A stretch of DNA of 64,000 nt, taken from assembly GCF_001280305.1 (NCBI RefSeq), contig NZ_CP012623.1:2790001-2854000 (forward strand), in the 5' to 3' direction. Under the pieces are notes generated by a model. The model saw only the letters and a list, made by a program, of their open reading frames with translations. It was not told the origin of the DNA and searched no databases. The translations under genes were made by a program, and so were the position numbers. The DNA comes from Hymenobacter sp. DG25A (GTDB lineage: Bacteria; Bacteroidota; Bacteroidia; Cytophagales; Hymenobacteraceae). Shown one piece after another: positions 1 to 13,079 of this stretch (position 1 is its first letter; each line of letters begins with the position of its first letter).

Positions 1-1
1 G

Positions 2-427
2 GCTGGCCTGCCGCAGTGGCTGGCGTACGCGGGCTTTATTGTGACAGTATTTTCGGCGCTGCGGCTGGCTAAGTTCAACAACGATACCCGCCAGACCACT
101 TCGTTCATTGGTTTGCCTACGCCAGCCAATACGCTGCTGGTGGCTTCGCTCCCGCTTATCCTGGCCAATGATACTTTTGGTTTGACGCCCTATATTCTGA
201 ACGCCTGGGTGCTGCTGCCGCTTACGCTGCTGGTGTCTTATCTATTGGTAGCCGAAATCCCTCTGTTTGCCCTTAAATTCAAAAATATGAGCTGGCAGGA
301 TAACTCTCTGCGCTTCATTTTTGTGCTGCTGGCCGTGGGGCTTATCCTGCTGCTTCAGGCTACCGCCATTCCGCTGGTTGTGCTGTTGTATGTAGCATTA
401 TCCATGCTGAAACCCAGCTATAGCTAG
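2..427 (+). CDS. pssA: CDP-diacylglycerol--serine O-phosphatidyltransferase, C-terminal part
   Basis: The frame is open from the left edge, so only the last ~141 residues are present. The enzyme transfers phosphatidyl from CDP-diacylglycerol to serine in the inner membrane, the route to phosphatidylserine and phosphatidylethanolamine. The stretch ALRLAKFNNDTRQTTSFIGL followed by PTPAN is typical of the region after the catalytic motif in Bacteroidota PssA, and the remainder is three or four hydrophobic segments. The catalytic CDP-alcohol motif lies outside the window. The GTG at 41 is internal, not the true start. About 130 bases separate it from porU, with a short GC-rich hairpin at 466-487. 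Confidence 0.85.
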   Translation, partial: AGLPQWLAYAGFIVTVFSALRLAKFNNDTRQTTSFIGLPTPANTLLVASLPLILANDTFGLTPYILNAWVLLPLTLLVSYLLVAEIPLFALKFKNMSWQDNSLRFIFVLLAVGLILLLQATAIPLVVLLYVALSMLKPSYS

Positions 428-556
428 GCCGCACAATATTCTGCGGAGAAGGAAGTTATTATCTACCGGCGGTGAATGAACCGCCGGCCGGGTGCCGCTG
501 TTCATAGCACCTCTTCCTTTTCCTTTATCCTGCTTTTGCCGCTGACCTAAACTTTT

Positions 557-3500
557 ATGCCCCGTCGTCCTCTGTTGCTGTTGCTCTGGATGCTGCTGGG
601 CTGGTCGTGGGCCGGGCAGGCCCAGTCTCCCGATGGCCAAGCGCTGCGGGTAGCGCTGCATTGGCAAGGCACCGAAACCGTTTATTTACCCCAGGGCCGC
701 ACCCGGCAGGTTCCTACGTTTGCGGAAGCCGGTTTTCGGCCCGGGCACCTGCTGCCTTTCTACCAGTTTAGTGTCGATGGTCGGGTGGCGACGGATGAGC
801 TGCGGAATGCCGTATATGAGCCGCTGACGGCAGCCGAAAGCAAAGTACTGGGCGCTGCTACTATTGCCGGCGCGCCCGAGCTTCGCCGCGCCAGCGGCAC
901 GGAAAATCGGCAGGCGCGCACCATGGTTACCCTCACGCCTCTTCGGCGCAATGCCGGCACCGGGCAGGTGGAGAAGCTGGTTTCGTTTACCTATTCCTAT
1001 ACCACCCGGGAAACGGTGGCGGCACGCCGCGGCGGCCACCACGTCTACGCCGCCAACTCAGTCCTGAGTCAGGGCCAATGGTATAAGATTGGGGTACCGG
1101 CCAGCGGCATCTATAAGCTGGATAAAGCCACGCTGCGCACGCTGGGGCTGGATGTGCAAACCCTGGACCCGCGCCGCCTGCAGCTCTATGGCAACGCCTT
1201 TGGCCAGCTCCCCCAGCTGAACAGCGCTCCTCGCCCCGACGACCTGGTGGAAAATGCCATCTACGTTTCCGGCAACAACGACGCCACCCTTAGCGACGAA
1301 GAATACGTGCTGTTCTACGCCCGCGGGCCGCACACCTGGGAGCCTACCTCCAACGAGCAGCGTCCCTTCCGCCACCTCTACCACACCTACACCGATACGG
1401 CCTATTACTTCCTGACGGTAGGCGCCACACCCGGCCGGCGGGTGGCACCGGCCGCGCCCGTCACTGGTCCCGCTACCACTACCATCTCCACCTTCCCCGA
1501 TCATCAGTTTCATGAAATTGATCTGGTGAACCTGCTGAAGTCGGGCCGCCAATGGCTTGGCGAAGGGTTTGATGCCAGCACTGTGCAAAAGGAATTCAGC
1601 TTTTCCTTTCCGGATCTGGTGGCCAATGAGCCGGTTTTGGTGACCAGCCTGACCGCCGCCACCGCCAATAGGGCCACTGCCTTTCGGGTGGCGCTCAACG
1701 GGCAGTCCATCGGCACCCAAACCGTTCCGGGCCTCAGCGGCGACTATTTTCCGGAGGCCGCCAACCTGCAGCTATCCACCTTCAGCAGCCCTACTCCTAC
1801 CGCCAATGAGCTCCGGGTAAGTCTCACCTATAATGTCGGGGGCGACTTCTCCGCGAAAGGCTACCTCGACTATCTGGAAATTACGGCGTGGCGTAAGCTG
1901 CGCTTAAGCGGCCCCTCGCTGGAGTTTCGGGCACTGGCTAGCACCACTGCCGGCGGTATGCAGGAGTTTGTCCTGGACAATGCCACGGGCGCTACTGTGT
2001 GGGACGTCACCAACCCGCGCCGGCCCCAGGAGCGGCCCCTCTCCAACAGTACCTTCCTCGCCCCCGCCGATTCGCTGCGGGAGTTTGTGGCCTTTACCGG
2101 CAGCAGCTTTCCGCAGCCCCGCTTGTTCGGCCGCGTGGCCAACCAGAACCTGCACGCCCTTAGCCAGGGCAATCAGCTGGATGCCGTTTTCGTGACGCAT
2201 CCCGTGTTCCGGGCCGAAGCAGAACGCCTGGCCGCGCACCGCCTCAGCCACGATGGCCTGAACGTGCAGGTCGTCACCACCGAGCAGGTATACAACGAGT
2301 TCAGCTCCGGCGGGCAGGATATTACCGCCATCCGCGACTTTATGAAGATGGTCTACGAGACCAACCAGCGCCCTGCCGGCTCGGCCCGCATGGCGCTGCT
2401 GCTCTTCGGCGATGCTTCCTACGATTACAAAGCCGACCCAGGCAACGACCCCAAGTTTCTGCCCGAATACTGGTCCCAGCGGCAGATATCCGATAAGAAT
2501 AACCAGAACTACGTACCGGTTTACGAGTCATATGAGTCGTTTGCCCGCATTTTTCCGCGGGCCTTTAACGAGGGCATATCATTTTCTTCCGATGACTATT
2601 TCGGCTTGTTGGATGATGAGGAAGGCGAATGGAAGGAAAGTTCGGATGCTGATTTCGAGCTCTTGGATATTGGCGTCGGCCGCCTGCCGGTGCGCACGCC
2701 CAACGACCAGCCCCGTTCCGCCGCCCAGGCCCGCCTGGTAGTGGATAAACTGATTACCTACGATCAGCCCGCCAGCTTCGGGAAATGGCGCAACCGCGTC
2801 ACCTTCGTTTCGGATGATGGCGACACTAATCTGCACCTGCGCGGGGCCGAGCTGCTAGCCAATCAGCTTGTCACCAAACAGCCGGCCTACAATGTGCACA
2901 AGGTGTACCTGGATATGTATCCGCAGGTGGCAGTAGCCGGCGGTCAACGCTCCCCTGAAGCGGCCCGGGCCATCGACCAAAGTCTGGAAGAAGGCTCCCT
3001 GCTGGTCAACTACACCGGGCACGGCGGCGTCAAAGCTTGGTCTGATGAACAGATATTCACCATCGAATCCATCAAAAAGCTGCAGAACACCCAGCGGCTG
3101 GCCTTTTTCCTCACCGCCACCTGCGATTTCAGCACGTATGATGACCCCGGTTTTGACTCCGCCGGCGAGGTAGCGCTGACCGATGTAGCCGGTGGGGCCA
3201 TTGGGTTGCTGACCACTACCCGCGTGGTTTTATCCGGCAACAACTCCCTCCTGAATCAGCAGTTTTACGATGCTGTTTTCAAGGAAGAGAATGGCCGGCT
3301 GCCCCGCCTGGGTGAGGTAATGATCCGGACGAAAAATCAGAGCGTTTCGGGCGCTTACAACCGCAACTTCGCCCTGCTTGGCGACCCTTCCATGCGGCTG
3401 GCCTACCCCAACTATACCGCCACCCTGCGTGAGCTGAACCACCGCACCCTTAGCACCACGCCCACCGATACGCTCAAGGCCATGTCCCAGGTGGCGCTGG

Positions 3501-4504
3501 CCGGCGACGTAACCGACCGCACCGGTGCGCTGGCCACGGCCTTTACCGGCACCGTGCAGGTAACCGTGCTCGATAAGCCGACGCCCGTGCTTACCCTGGG
3601 CAATGAGCCCAACGATGGGCAGCAAACCATACAGGTACAGGAAAGCGTGCTGTACGATGGCAAAGCCACCGTGCGCGACGGCCGCTTCCAGCTGGAGTTC
3701 ATAATCCCGCGCGACATCAACTACAACGTAGGCCCCGGGAAAATCAGCTTATACGCCGCCGCTCCCCAGCTGGGACTTGATGCGCATGGCGCTAACAAAG
3801 ATGTACTGGTGGGCAGCGTGGCTTCCGATATCAAGGCCGATACCATTCCGCCCCAGGTGCGCCTGTTCCTGGATTCTGAATCCTTCGTGTTTGGGGGCCT
3901 CACCGGCTCCGAAACCATGCTGCTGGCGCAGCTCAGCGACAGTAGCGGCATTAACACCGCCGGCGCCGGCATTGGCCACGAAATAACCGCGGTGCTGGAC
4001 AACGACCCCTCCAAACTTATAGTGCTGAATAGCTATTATACCGCCGATGTCGATAACTTTCGGAGCGGCCGCGTACGGTACCTGTTAAAAGACCTGGCGC
4101 CGGGCCCGCATGTGTTGCGGTTTAAAGCCTGGGATACGTTCAACAACTCCACGGAACGGGAGCTGGAATTTATAGTAGCCCGCAACGAAAAGCTGGCGCT
4201 AAAGCACATTCTGAACTACCCGAATCCGTTTGCTACCACCACCACGTTCCATTTTGACCACAACCGCAACGGCGAGGATCTGGACGTACAGGTACAGATT
4301 TTCACGGTGACGGGAAAGCTGATCCGGACCCTGGCCACGTCAATCCCCGCCAGCCCCGCGCACGTAGGTACGCTCAGTTGGGATGGCCGGGATGAATTTA
4401 ATGACCAAGTTGCCCGCGGCGTGTATCTATATCGGCTTCACGTTCGTTCACCCCGCGACGGCGCGCAGGTAAGCAAGTATGAAAAACTTGTGCTCTTGCG
4501 TTAA
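557..4504 (+). CDS. porU: Type IX secretion system sortase PorU
   Basis: 1315 residues. PorU is the cell-surface, gingipain-like (C25) cysteine transpeptidase that removes C-terminal sorting domains from type IX cargo and attaches the cargo to the surface. A signal peptide (MPRRPLLLLLWMLLGWSWAG, ending near AQS) is followed by an N-terminal beta-rich region. The caspase-like catalytic domain carries His822 in NYTGHGG and Cys856 in TATCDF. Near the C-terminus, ILNYPNPF followed by a beta-sandwich resembles sorting or FlgD-like domains, as known for PorU. porV begins 36 bases downstream, the usual porU-porV pairing, which supports the call. The ATG at 557 directly precedes the signal peptide. 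Confidence 0.93.
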   Translation: MPRRPLLLLLWMLLGWSWAGQAQSPDGQALRVALHWQGTETVYLPQGRTRQVPTFAEAGFRPGHLLPFYQFSVDGRVATDELRNAVYEPLTAAESKVLGAATIAGAPELRRASGTENRQARTMVTLTPLRRNAGTGQVEKLVSFTYSYTTRETVAARRGGHHVYAANSVLSQGQWYKIGVPASGIYKLDKATLRTLGLDVQTLDPRRLQLYGNAFGQLPQLNSAPRPDDLVENAIYVSGNNDATLSDEEYVLFYARGPHTWEPTSNEQRPFRHLYHTYTDTAYYFLTVGATPGRRVAPAAPVTGPATTTISTFPDHQFHEIDLVNLLKSGRQWLGEGFDASTVQKEFSFSFPDLVANEPVLVTSLTAATANRATAFRVALNGQSIGTQTVPGLSGDYFPEAANLQLSTFSSPTPTANELRVSLTYNVGGDFSAKGYLDYLEITAWRKLRLSGPSLEFRALASTTAGGMQEFVLDNATGATVWDVTNPRRPQERPLSNSTFLAPADSLREFVAFTGSSFPQPRLFGRVANQNLHALSQGNQLDAVFVTHPVFRAEAERLAAHRLSHDGLNVQVVTTEQVYNEFSSGGQDITAIRDFMKMVYETNQRPAGSARMALLLFGDASYDYKADPGNDPKFLPEYWSQRQISDKNNQNYVPVYESYESFARIFPRAFNEGISFSSDDYFGLLDDEEGEWKESSDADFELLDIGVGRLPVRTPNDQPRSAAQARLVVDKLITYDQPASFGKWRNRVTFVSDDGDTNLHLRGAELLANQLVTKQPAYNVHKVYLDMYPQVAVAGGQRSPEAARAIDQSLEEGSLLVNYTGHGGVKAWSDEQIFTIESIKKLQNTQRLAFFLTATCDFSTYDDPGFDSAGEVALTDVAGGAIGLLTTTRVVLSGNNSLLNQQFYDAVFKEENGRLPRLGEVMIRTKNQSVSGAYNRNFALLGDPSMRLAYPNYTATLRELNHRTLSTTPTDTLKAMSQVALAGDVTDRTGALATAFTGTVQVTVLDKPTPVLTLGNEPNDGQQTIQVQESVLYDGKATVRDGRFQLEFIIPRDINYNVGPGKISLYAAAPQLGLDAHGANKDVLVGSVASDIKADTIPPQVRLFLDSESFVFGGLTGSETMLLAQLSDSSGINTAGAGIGHEITAVLDNDPSKLIVLNSYYTADVDNFRSGRVRYLLKDLAPGPHVLRFKAWDTFNNSTERELEFIVARNEKLALKHILNYPNPFATTTTFHFDHNRNGEDLDVQVQIFTVTGKLIRTLATSIPASPAHVGTLSWDGRDEFNDQVARGVYLYRLHVRSPRDGAQVSKYEKLVLLR

Positions 4505-4540
4505 CCTGCTTACTTGCATCTCCATTACCCACCTTTTCTG

Positions 4541-5752
4541 ATGTATATGTTGTCGAAGTTGACTGTGCGATTGAGTTTTCTCACCACAACCGGGCTGCTT
4601 ACCTTGTCGGTAGCCGCTTCGGCCCAGCAGCGTGATGACCACGCCATTACTACGGCCGTGCCCATTCTCACGCTCAGCCCCGATTCCCGCTCCGCCGCGT
4701 TAGGAGAAGCCGGAGTCGCCATTTCGCCCGATGCCAACTCCATGTACTACAATGCCGGAAAACTGGGCTTTGTACCGTACAATACCAGCGTATCCCCTTC
4801 CTACACGCCCTGGCTCCGCTCTATTACTGATGACATGGGCCTGGCGCATGTTTCGGCTTATCACCGGGTAGGCCAGCGCTCCGCTTTTGGTGCCTCGCTC
4901 ACTTACTTCGATTTGGGCAGCATTCAGTATCGGGATATTTACAACAACTCAAAAGGCGACTTCAACCCGAAAGAATATGCCTTTAGCGTTTCCTATGGCC
5001 AGCGCTTAAGCGAGAACCTGGGGGTAGGCGTAGCGGCGCGTTTTATCCACTCCAACCTCACCGGCGGTGATGCCGATACCAAACCTGGTAATGCAGCTGC
5101 CGTAGATCTGGGGCTATACTACACCAAAGATGTGTCCATCGGCGCCCAGAATTACAACCTGGCCTTTGGTGCCGCTATTTCCAACATTGGCAACAAGATT
5201 TCCTATACCAATCCGCAGGAGGGTAACTTTCTGCCAACCAATCTTAAAGTAGGTACCGCCATTACCAAAGAGCTGGACCCCTACAACAAGCTTACTTTTA
5301 CTTTCGACGCCAACAAGCTCCTGGTACCGAGCCCTTATTATGAGGGCGCGAATCCGGATTCAGCCTCGCAGGTACGGATTGATGCCAAGAACCGTGAAAT
5401 AGCAGGTAAAAGTGTTGTAAGCGCCATTCTGGGCTCTTTTTCAGATGCTCCCGGCGGCTTTAAGGAAGAAATGCAGGAAATCAACCTTTCTGCTGGGGTA
5501 GAATACTGGTATAAAGATATGCTGGCCGTTCGTGCCGGCTACTTCTATGAGAACCCGCAGAAAGGGGCCCGGCAGTACCTCAGCTTAGGTGCTGGCCTGC
5601 GCTACCAGGTGTTTGGGGTTGATGCGGCTTATCTGGTCCCTAACGACAAGAATAACCCCCTTTCCCAAACCTTACGGCTTTCTTTACACTTTAACTTTGG
5701 CGAAGGCGCCAACACAACCGGCGCCACCGACACCCCGACCCCCACGAATTAG
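4541..5752 (+). CDS. porV: Type IX secretion outer-membrane protein PorV
   Basis: 403 residues from the ATG at 4541. An in-frame TTG at 4514 would add nine non-signal-like residues, so the ATG is preferred. PorV (LptO) is an outer-membrane beta-barrel of the FadL type that collects cargo from the translocon and delivers it to PorU. A signal peptide (LTVRLSFLTTTGLLTLSVAA) ends at SAQQ. It is followed by ITTAVPILTLSPDSRSAALG and GVAISPDANSMYYN, the characteristic PorV N-terminal region, and then alternating amphipathic strands. It is transcribed with porU and is separated by only 3 bases from the M16-fold gene. Confidence 0.92.
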   Translation: MYMLSKLTVRLSFLTTTGLLTLSVAASAQQRDDHAITTAVPILTLSPDSRSAALGEAGVAISPDANSMYYNAGKLGFVPYNTSVSPSYTPWLRSITDDMGLAHVSAYHRVGQRSAFGASLTYFDLGSIQYRDIYNNSKGDFNPKEYAFSVSYGQRLSENLGVGVAARFIHSNLTGGDADTKPGNAAAVDLGLYYTKDVSIGAQNYNLAFGAAISNIGNKISYTNPQEGNFLPTNLKVGTAITKELDPYNKLTFTFDANKLLVPSPYYEGANPDSASQVRIDAKNREIAGKSVVSAILGSFSDAPGGFKEEMQEINLSAGVEYWYKDMLAVRAGYFYENPQKGARQYLSLGAGLRYQVFGVDAAYLVPNDKNNPLSQTLRLSLHFNFGEGANTTGATDTPTPTN

Positions 5753-5755
5753 CCT

Positions 5756-7039
5756 ATGCTCAACCGCTTGGTTGCCCCTCCCGTTCAGCCGCTGGCCAGT
5801 GTAACGCTGCCCGCGGCTGACGTGCTTTTACTGCCTAACGGCAGCCGTCTGCACGTTCTCCACAACGCGGCCCAGCCCGTTGTACGCCTCCAGGTAGTGT
5901 TTCGTGCCGGCAAATGGTACGAGCCTGCTCCCGGCATTTCCCTACTCACCGCCCGGATGCTGCTGGAAGGCACGCGTACCCGCACCGCCCGCCAGATTGC
6001 CGATGAGGTTGCTTTCTATGGTGCCTCTCTCGAATGCGAGCAGGGCTTCGACCGGGCCACGCTCACGCTCTATTGCTTGACACGGCATTTAGAGAAGCTG
6101 TTGCCCTTGGTTAACGATGTGCTCACCGAGCCTACCTTTCCGGAGCCAGATTTAAGCCTGCTGAAAACCCGCACCATTCAGAACGTACAGGTAGAACGCC
6201 AAAAGACCAGCTACCTGGCCGCCGAGCGGTTCTCCCGCAACCTATTTGGCAGTACTAATCCATATGGAGTTGTCTTCGATGAAAACAGCTTTCAAGCCAT
6301 TGAAGGAAGTGATGTTCAGAACTTCCACCACCAAACCTACGTGTTAGCCGGAGCGGAAATTTTCCTTTGTGGTGATGTTGAAGCACAGCATATTGAACAA
6401 GTGCAGGCCATGGTGGGTACAGGCAGCACAATCACCCAGGACCAAGCACCTGCTTCAGGCTTTACTGCGCCGTCAACCTCCCTGCCGCATGATTATGTGA
6501 CGGTAGCTAGCATTCAATCCTCCCTGCGAATCGGACGCCTGTGGCCAGCCCCAAGCCACCCAGACACGCACAAGCTCCAGGTACTCGCTAAAATTCTGGG
6601 AGGCTATTTTGGCTCACGCCTGATGAAAAACATCCGTGAGGATAAAGGCTTCACCTACGGTATTTACGCCAGCGTAGGCCCCCGGGAGCACGCCACCAGC
6701 TTCGTAATTGGTACAGATGTAAATGCGGCGAGTACCCAGGCTACCATCACCGAAGTTCATCATGAGCTCAGAAAACTACAAGAAAAAGTAGTGCCTGCTG
6801 ACGAGCTAAAAACCGTAAAGAACTACATGGAGGGCAAATTCGCCAACGAGCTCAGTACGGTTTTCGAACAGTGTGATAAGTATAAAAGCCTGGTTTTCCT
6901 CAATCTACCAGCCTCTTACTACACTGACTTCCTGCATGATATAAGCACGATTGATGCTGCTCAAATCCAACGACTAGCCCAGCAATATCTTTCTCCAATT
7001 GATATGATTGAGGTCATTGCTGGTCCAGCATCATCCTAA
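5756..7039 (+). CDS. M16 (insulinase/pitrilysin) family protein without the zinc motif
   Basis: 427 residues, the usual size of an M16B half-molecule with two M16 domains. LPNGSRLHVLHN and FRAGKWYEPAPGISLLTARML match the family N-terminal fold. The place where active subunits carry HXXEH reads LLTARMLLEGT, so neither zinc histidine nor the catalytic glutamate is present. The C-terminal domain keeps the R/Y substrate-binding motif (NIREDKGFTYGIYAS). It is therefore likely a non-catalytic partner, like the beta subunit of M16B pairs, but no active partner is seen in this window. It has no signal peptide. It is 3 bases after porV and probably co-transcribed, ending at the terminator at 7053. GC falls towards the 3' end. 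Confidence 0.8.
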   Translation: MLNRLVAPPVQPLASVTLPAADVLLLPNGSRLHVLHNAAQPVVRLQVVFRAGKWYEPAPGISLLTARMLLEGTRTRTARQIADEVAFYGASLECEQGFDRATLTLYCLTRHLEKLLPLVNDVLTEPTFPEPDLSLLKTRTIQNVQVERQKTSYLAAERFSRNLFGSTNPYGVVFDENSFQAIEGSDVQNFHHQTYVLAGAEIFLCGDVEAQHIEQVQAMVGTGSTITQDQAPASGFTAPSTSLPHDYVTVASIQSSLRIGRLWPAPSHPDTHKLQVLAKILGGYFGSRLMKNIREDKGFTYGIYASVGPREHATSFVIGTDVNAASTQATITEVHHELRKLQEKVVPADELKTVKNYMEGKFANELSTVFEQCDKYKSLVFLNLPASYYTDFLHDISTIDAAQIQRLAQQYLSPIDMIEVIAGPASS

Positions 7040-7052
7040 CATCACAGCGTAC

Positions 7053-7104
7053 AAACCAAAAAGAGCCTCCCGCAGCAATAGATGCGGAAGGCTCTTTTTG
7101 GTTT
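7053..7104 (+). terminator. Rho-independent terminator after the porU-porV-M16 unit
   Basis: A 16-base perfect stem (AAACCAAAAAGAGCCT, 7053-7068, paired with 7089-7104) closes a loop and has a T-rich descending arm. It lies 14 bases after the M16-family stop codon. Confidence 0.85.
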
Positions 7105-7175
7105 CAGGATAGAGTGATGGCACTTAATAAGAAAAGGCTAATGGCTTATAGCCTCCGCCTATCTACTTAGCATTA

Positions 7176-7257
7176 TTAGTCCAAGTGCTGTCCGCCCCCA
7201 CACCCAGGCGGAAGCCAGACAGCGCTAGGATTCCCGTGTCGCCTGGCCTTGGACTAA
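7176..7257. other. Compact inverted-repeat element, possible structured RNA
   Basis: An 82-base segment closed by a perfect 10-base stem (TTAGTCCAAG at 7176-7185 and CTTGGACTAA at 7248-7257). Inside, GCTGTC can pair with GACAGC around a CCGCC/GGCGG stem. A CCAGGCG heptamer and its complement CGCCTGG offer an alternative pairing. It sits between the M16 terminator and the rRNA operon terminator and overlaps no gene. Neither strand has a T tract after the closing stem, so it is not an ordinary terminator. No RNA family is recognised. Confidence 0.45.
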
Positions 7258-7278
7258 GCAGGAACCTCAGTTAAACGG

Positions 7279-7323
7279 CAGAAGCCCCCTTCCGCAGCAC
7301 AAGGTCGCAGAGGGGGGCTTCTG
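7279..7323 (-). terminator. Terminator of the rRNA operon
   Basis: The stem CAGAAGCCCCCT paired with AGGGGGGCTTCTG lies 8 bases beyond the 3' end of 5S rRNA on the minus strand. One G in the stem is unpaired or bulged. The position fits the end of the rrn transcript. Confidence 0.75.
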
Positions 7324-7331
7324 ATCAAAAA

Positions 7332-7441
7332 GGTTGGCGGCGACCTACTCTCCCACCGGTGAAGGCAGTACCATGGGCGCTACGGGGCTTAACTGCTCTG
7401 TTCGGAATGGGAAGAGGTGAACACCCGTGCTAAAGCCACCA
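7332..7441 (-). rRNA. rrf: 5S ribosomal RNA
   Basis: The minus strand starts near GGTGGCTTTAGCACGGGTG and contains CCCATTCCGAACAGAGCAG and GTTAAGCCCC, the conserved 5S loop sequences. It ends in GTCGCCGCC with the 5' and 3' ends complementary. It is the last gene of the rrn operon, about 85 bases after 23S. Ends are approximate to a few bases. Confidence 0.95.
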
Positions 7442-7525
7442 TTAAGGTGTCAGCTAGTACGTGAAACGTATGCTGTCAAATCGTTGACGCAGGTAACGGG
7501 TAAGAAAAAGGAGTTGAGCTATTTC

Positions 7526-10431
<2,906 letters not shown>

Positions 10432-10513
10432 GCTCTCTATTGCTAGAGAGGGCTCGGGTGACTAACCATAGGTTAATCACTCTTTATTACTTTTTCTTAC
10501 TCGTTACACTACG

Positions 10514-10523
10514 TCAAAGAACG
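10514..10523 (-). promoter_or_regulatory. boxA-like antitermination site upstream of 23S
   Basis: CGTTCTTTGA on the minus strand matches the bacterial rrn boxA core (NusB/S10 binding). It lies in the tRNA-Ala to 23S spacer, about 80 bases before 23S. The identical decamer also occurs in the 16S leader. Confidence 0.6.
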
Positions 10524-10627
10524 TTTGTTTTCCCAGTTGGAAAACAACGTAGTACTGTCCTGTTACCAGAAACACTACTATATGTTGGTATTCTCACCGA
10601 AGACGACCCGAATGGTCTGTCTCGTGT

Positions 10628-10704
10628 TGGTGGAGAATAACGGAGTCGAACCGTTGACCCCCTGCGTGCAAGGCAGGTGCTCTAGCCAGCTGAGCTAATC
10701 CCCC
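10628..10704 (-). tRNA. tRNA-Ala (anticodon TGC)
   Basis: A full cloverleaf on the minus strand: acceptor GGGGGAT with ATTCTCC, anticodon loop CTTGCAC (TGC), TPsiC GGTTCGACTCC, and discriminator A. The 3' CCA is encoded (10628-10630). It lies in the 16S-23S spacer, the usual place. Confidence 0.97.
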
Positions 10705-10741
10705 ATTTTCGTGTTCCGTTGGCCTACCCAACTGTGAACAG

Positions 10742-10815
10742 TGGGCCTGCCTGGACTCGAACCAGGGACCTCTACATTATCAGTGTAGCGCTCTAACCAC
10801 CTGAGCTACAAGCCC
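10742..10815 (-). tRNA. tRNA-Ile (anticodon GAT)
   Basis: Minus-strand cloverleaf with acceptor GGGCTTG/CAGGCCC, D arm AGCTCAGGTGGTTAGAGC, anticodon loop CTGATAA (GAT) and T loop GGTTCGAGTCC. The genome continues CTG after the discriminator A, so CCA is not encoded, unlike its neighbour tRNA-Ala. It lies in the 16S-23S spacer. Confidence 0.97.
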
Positions 10816-10920
10816 GGGTTTCGATGAGGGCATCGAATCCGTGAATATCTTGAATGAAGGAATGACAAATTTGATAGTCCAAAGGTAACGCGAGCAACAA
10901 CTCACGAGTCGGACCGCTCC

Positions 10921-12438
<1,518 letters not shown>

Positions 12439-12663
12439 AAATTACTTGCTACTCTCTTCGAAAAGAGAGCCATGTCGAGTGCTGATCCGACCCGTATTAA
12501 CGAGCTATTATTCGTTTGTTACGCTTGGTTGGTTTCAAAGCCGAAGCTCGAAAACCGCTTACCAAATTTGTCAATTCCAATCATTCAAAGAACGTGTGCT
12601 CTCGTCGTTTCGAGAACCGTGTGCTAGCCAGGCTAGCGGGGTGTTTTAGTTAGTCTGTCCGGG
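12439..12663 (-). other. rRNA operon leader
   Basis: Non-coding transcribed leader between the most proximal promoter and 16S. It holds a hairpin with a 7-base stem and CGAA loop (CTCTCTTCGAAAAGAGAG, 12452-12469) and a boxA-like site at 12585-12594. Open frames across it have no protein-like composition. Confidence 0.7.
12585..12594 (-). promoter_or_regulatory. boxA-like antitermination site in the 16S leader
   Basis: The minus-strand decamer CGTTCTTTGA is identical to the one ahead of 23S and matches the rrn boxA core. It is about 150 bases before 16S and downstream of all five predicted promoters, as expected for an antitermination site. Confidence 0.6.
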
Positions 12664-12683
12664 CTTCCATTCGAAGCGGGATG

Positions 12684-12713
12684 CAAAGGTAAACAACCTT
12701 TTCTGTTTAACAA
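12684..12713 (-). promoter_or_regulatory. rrn promoter P1 (closest to 16S)
   Basis: Minus strand: TTG (12711-12713), 19-base spacer, TACCTTTG (12684-12691). It exactly fits TTG-N19-TAnnTTTG. Confidence 0.75.
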
Positions 12714-12789
12714 GCGAAAAGCGAAATAATTTTGAAGCTTTCGTTTTCGTCTGCCTTACTTGTTTTCCCCTTCCGTTTGAAGCGGGATG

Positions 12790-12821
12790 CAAAGGTAAGT
12801 AACTTTTCTGCTGCTTTCCAA
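12790..12821 (-). promoter_or_regulatory. rrn promoter P2
   Basis: Minus strand: TTG (12819-12821), 21-base spacer, TACCTTTG (12790-12797). Confidence 0.7.
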
Positions 12822-12895
12822 ATCCGGTTTCGAAGTTTTTTTCGAAGCGGGTTGGGCTTGTTTCACTCTCAAGCGCTTCCGGTTGAAGCGGGTTG

Positions 12896-12925
12896 CAAAG
12901 GTAAGCAACCTTTTTCGTTTCGCAA
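12896..12925 (-). promoter_or_regulatory. rrn promoter P3
   Basis: Minus strand: TTG (12923-12925), 19-base spacer, TACCTTTG (12896-12903). The spacer resembles that of P1 (both contain GAAAAAGGTTG or AGAAAAGGTTG). Confidence 0.75.
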
Positions 12926-12992
12926 GCGAAGTAGGAAATTTCTTTTTTGAACTTTTCCGTGCTGCTTGCTGGCTTCCGGTCGAAGCGGGTGG

Positions 12993-13024
12993 CAAAGGTA
13001 CGCTTTTCTTTTCTTCGTTTGCAA
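12993..13024 (-). promoter_or_regulatory. rrn promoter P4
   Basis: Minus strand: TTG (13022-13024), 21-base spacer, TACCTTTG (12993-13000). Confidence 0.7.
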
Positions 13025-13079
13025 GCCCGAAAACAACTTTTTTTTCGGATTGTACCCGGCTTCCGGTTGAAGCGGGCTG

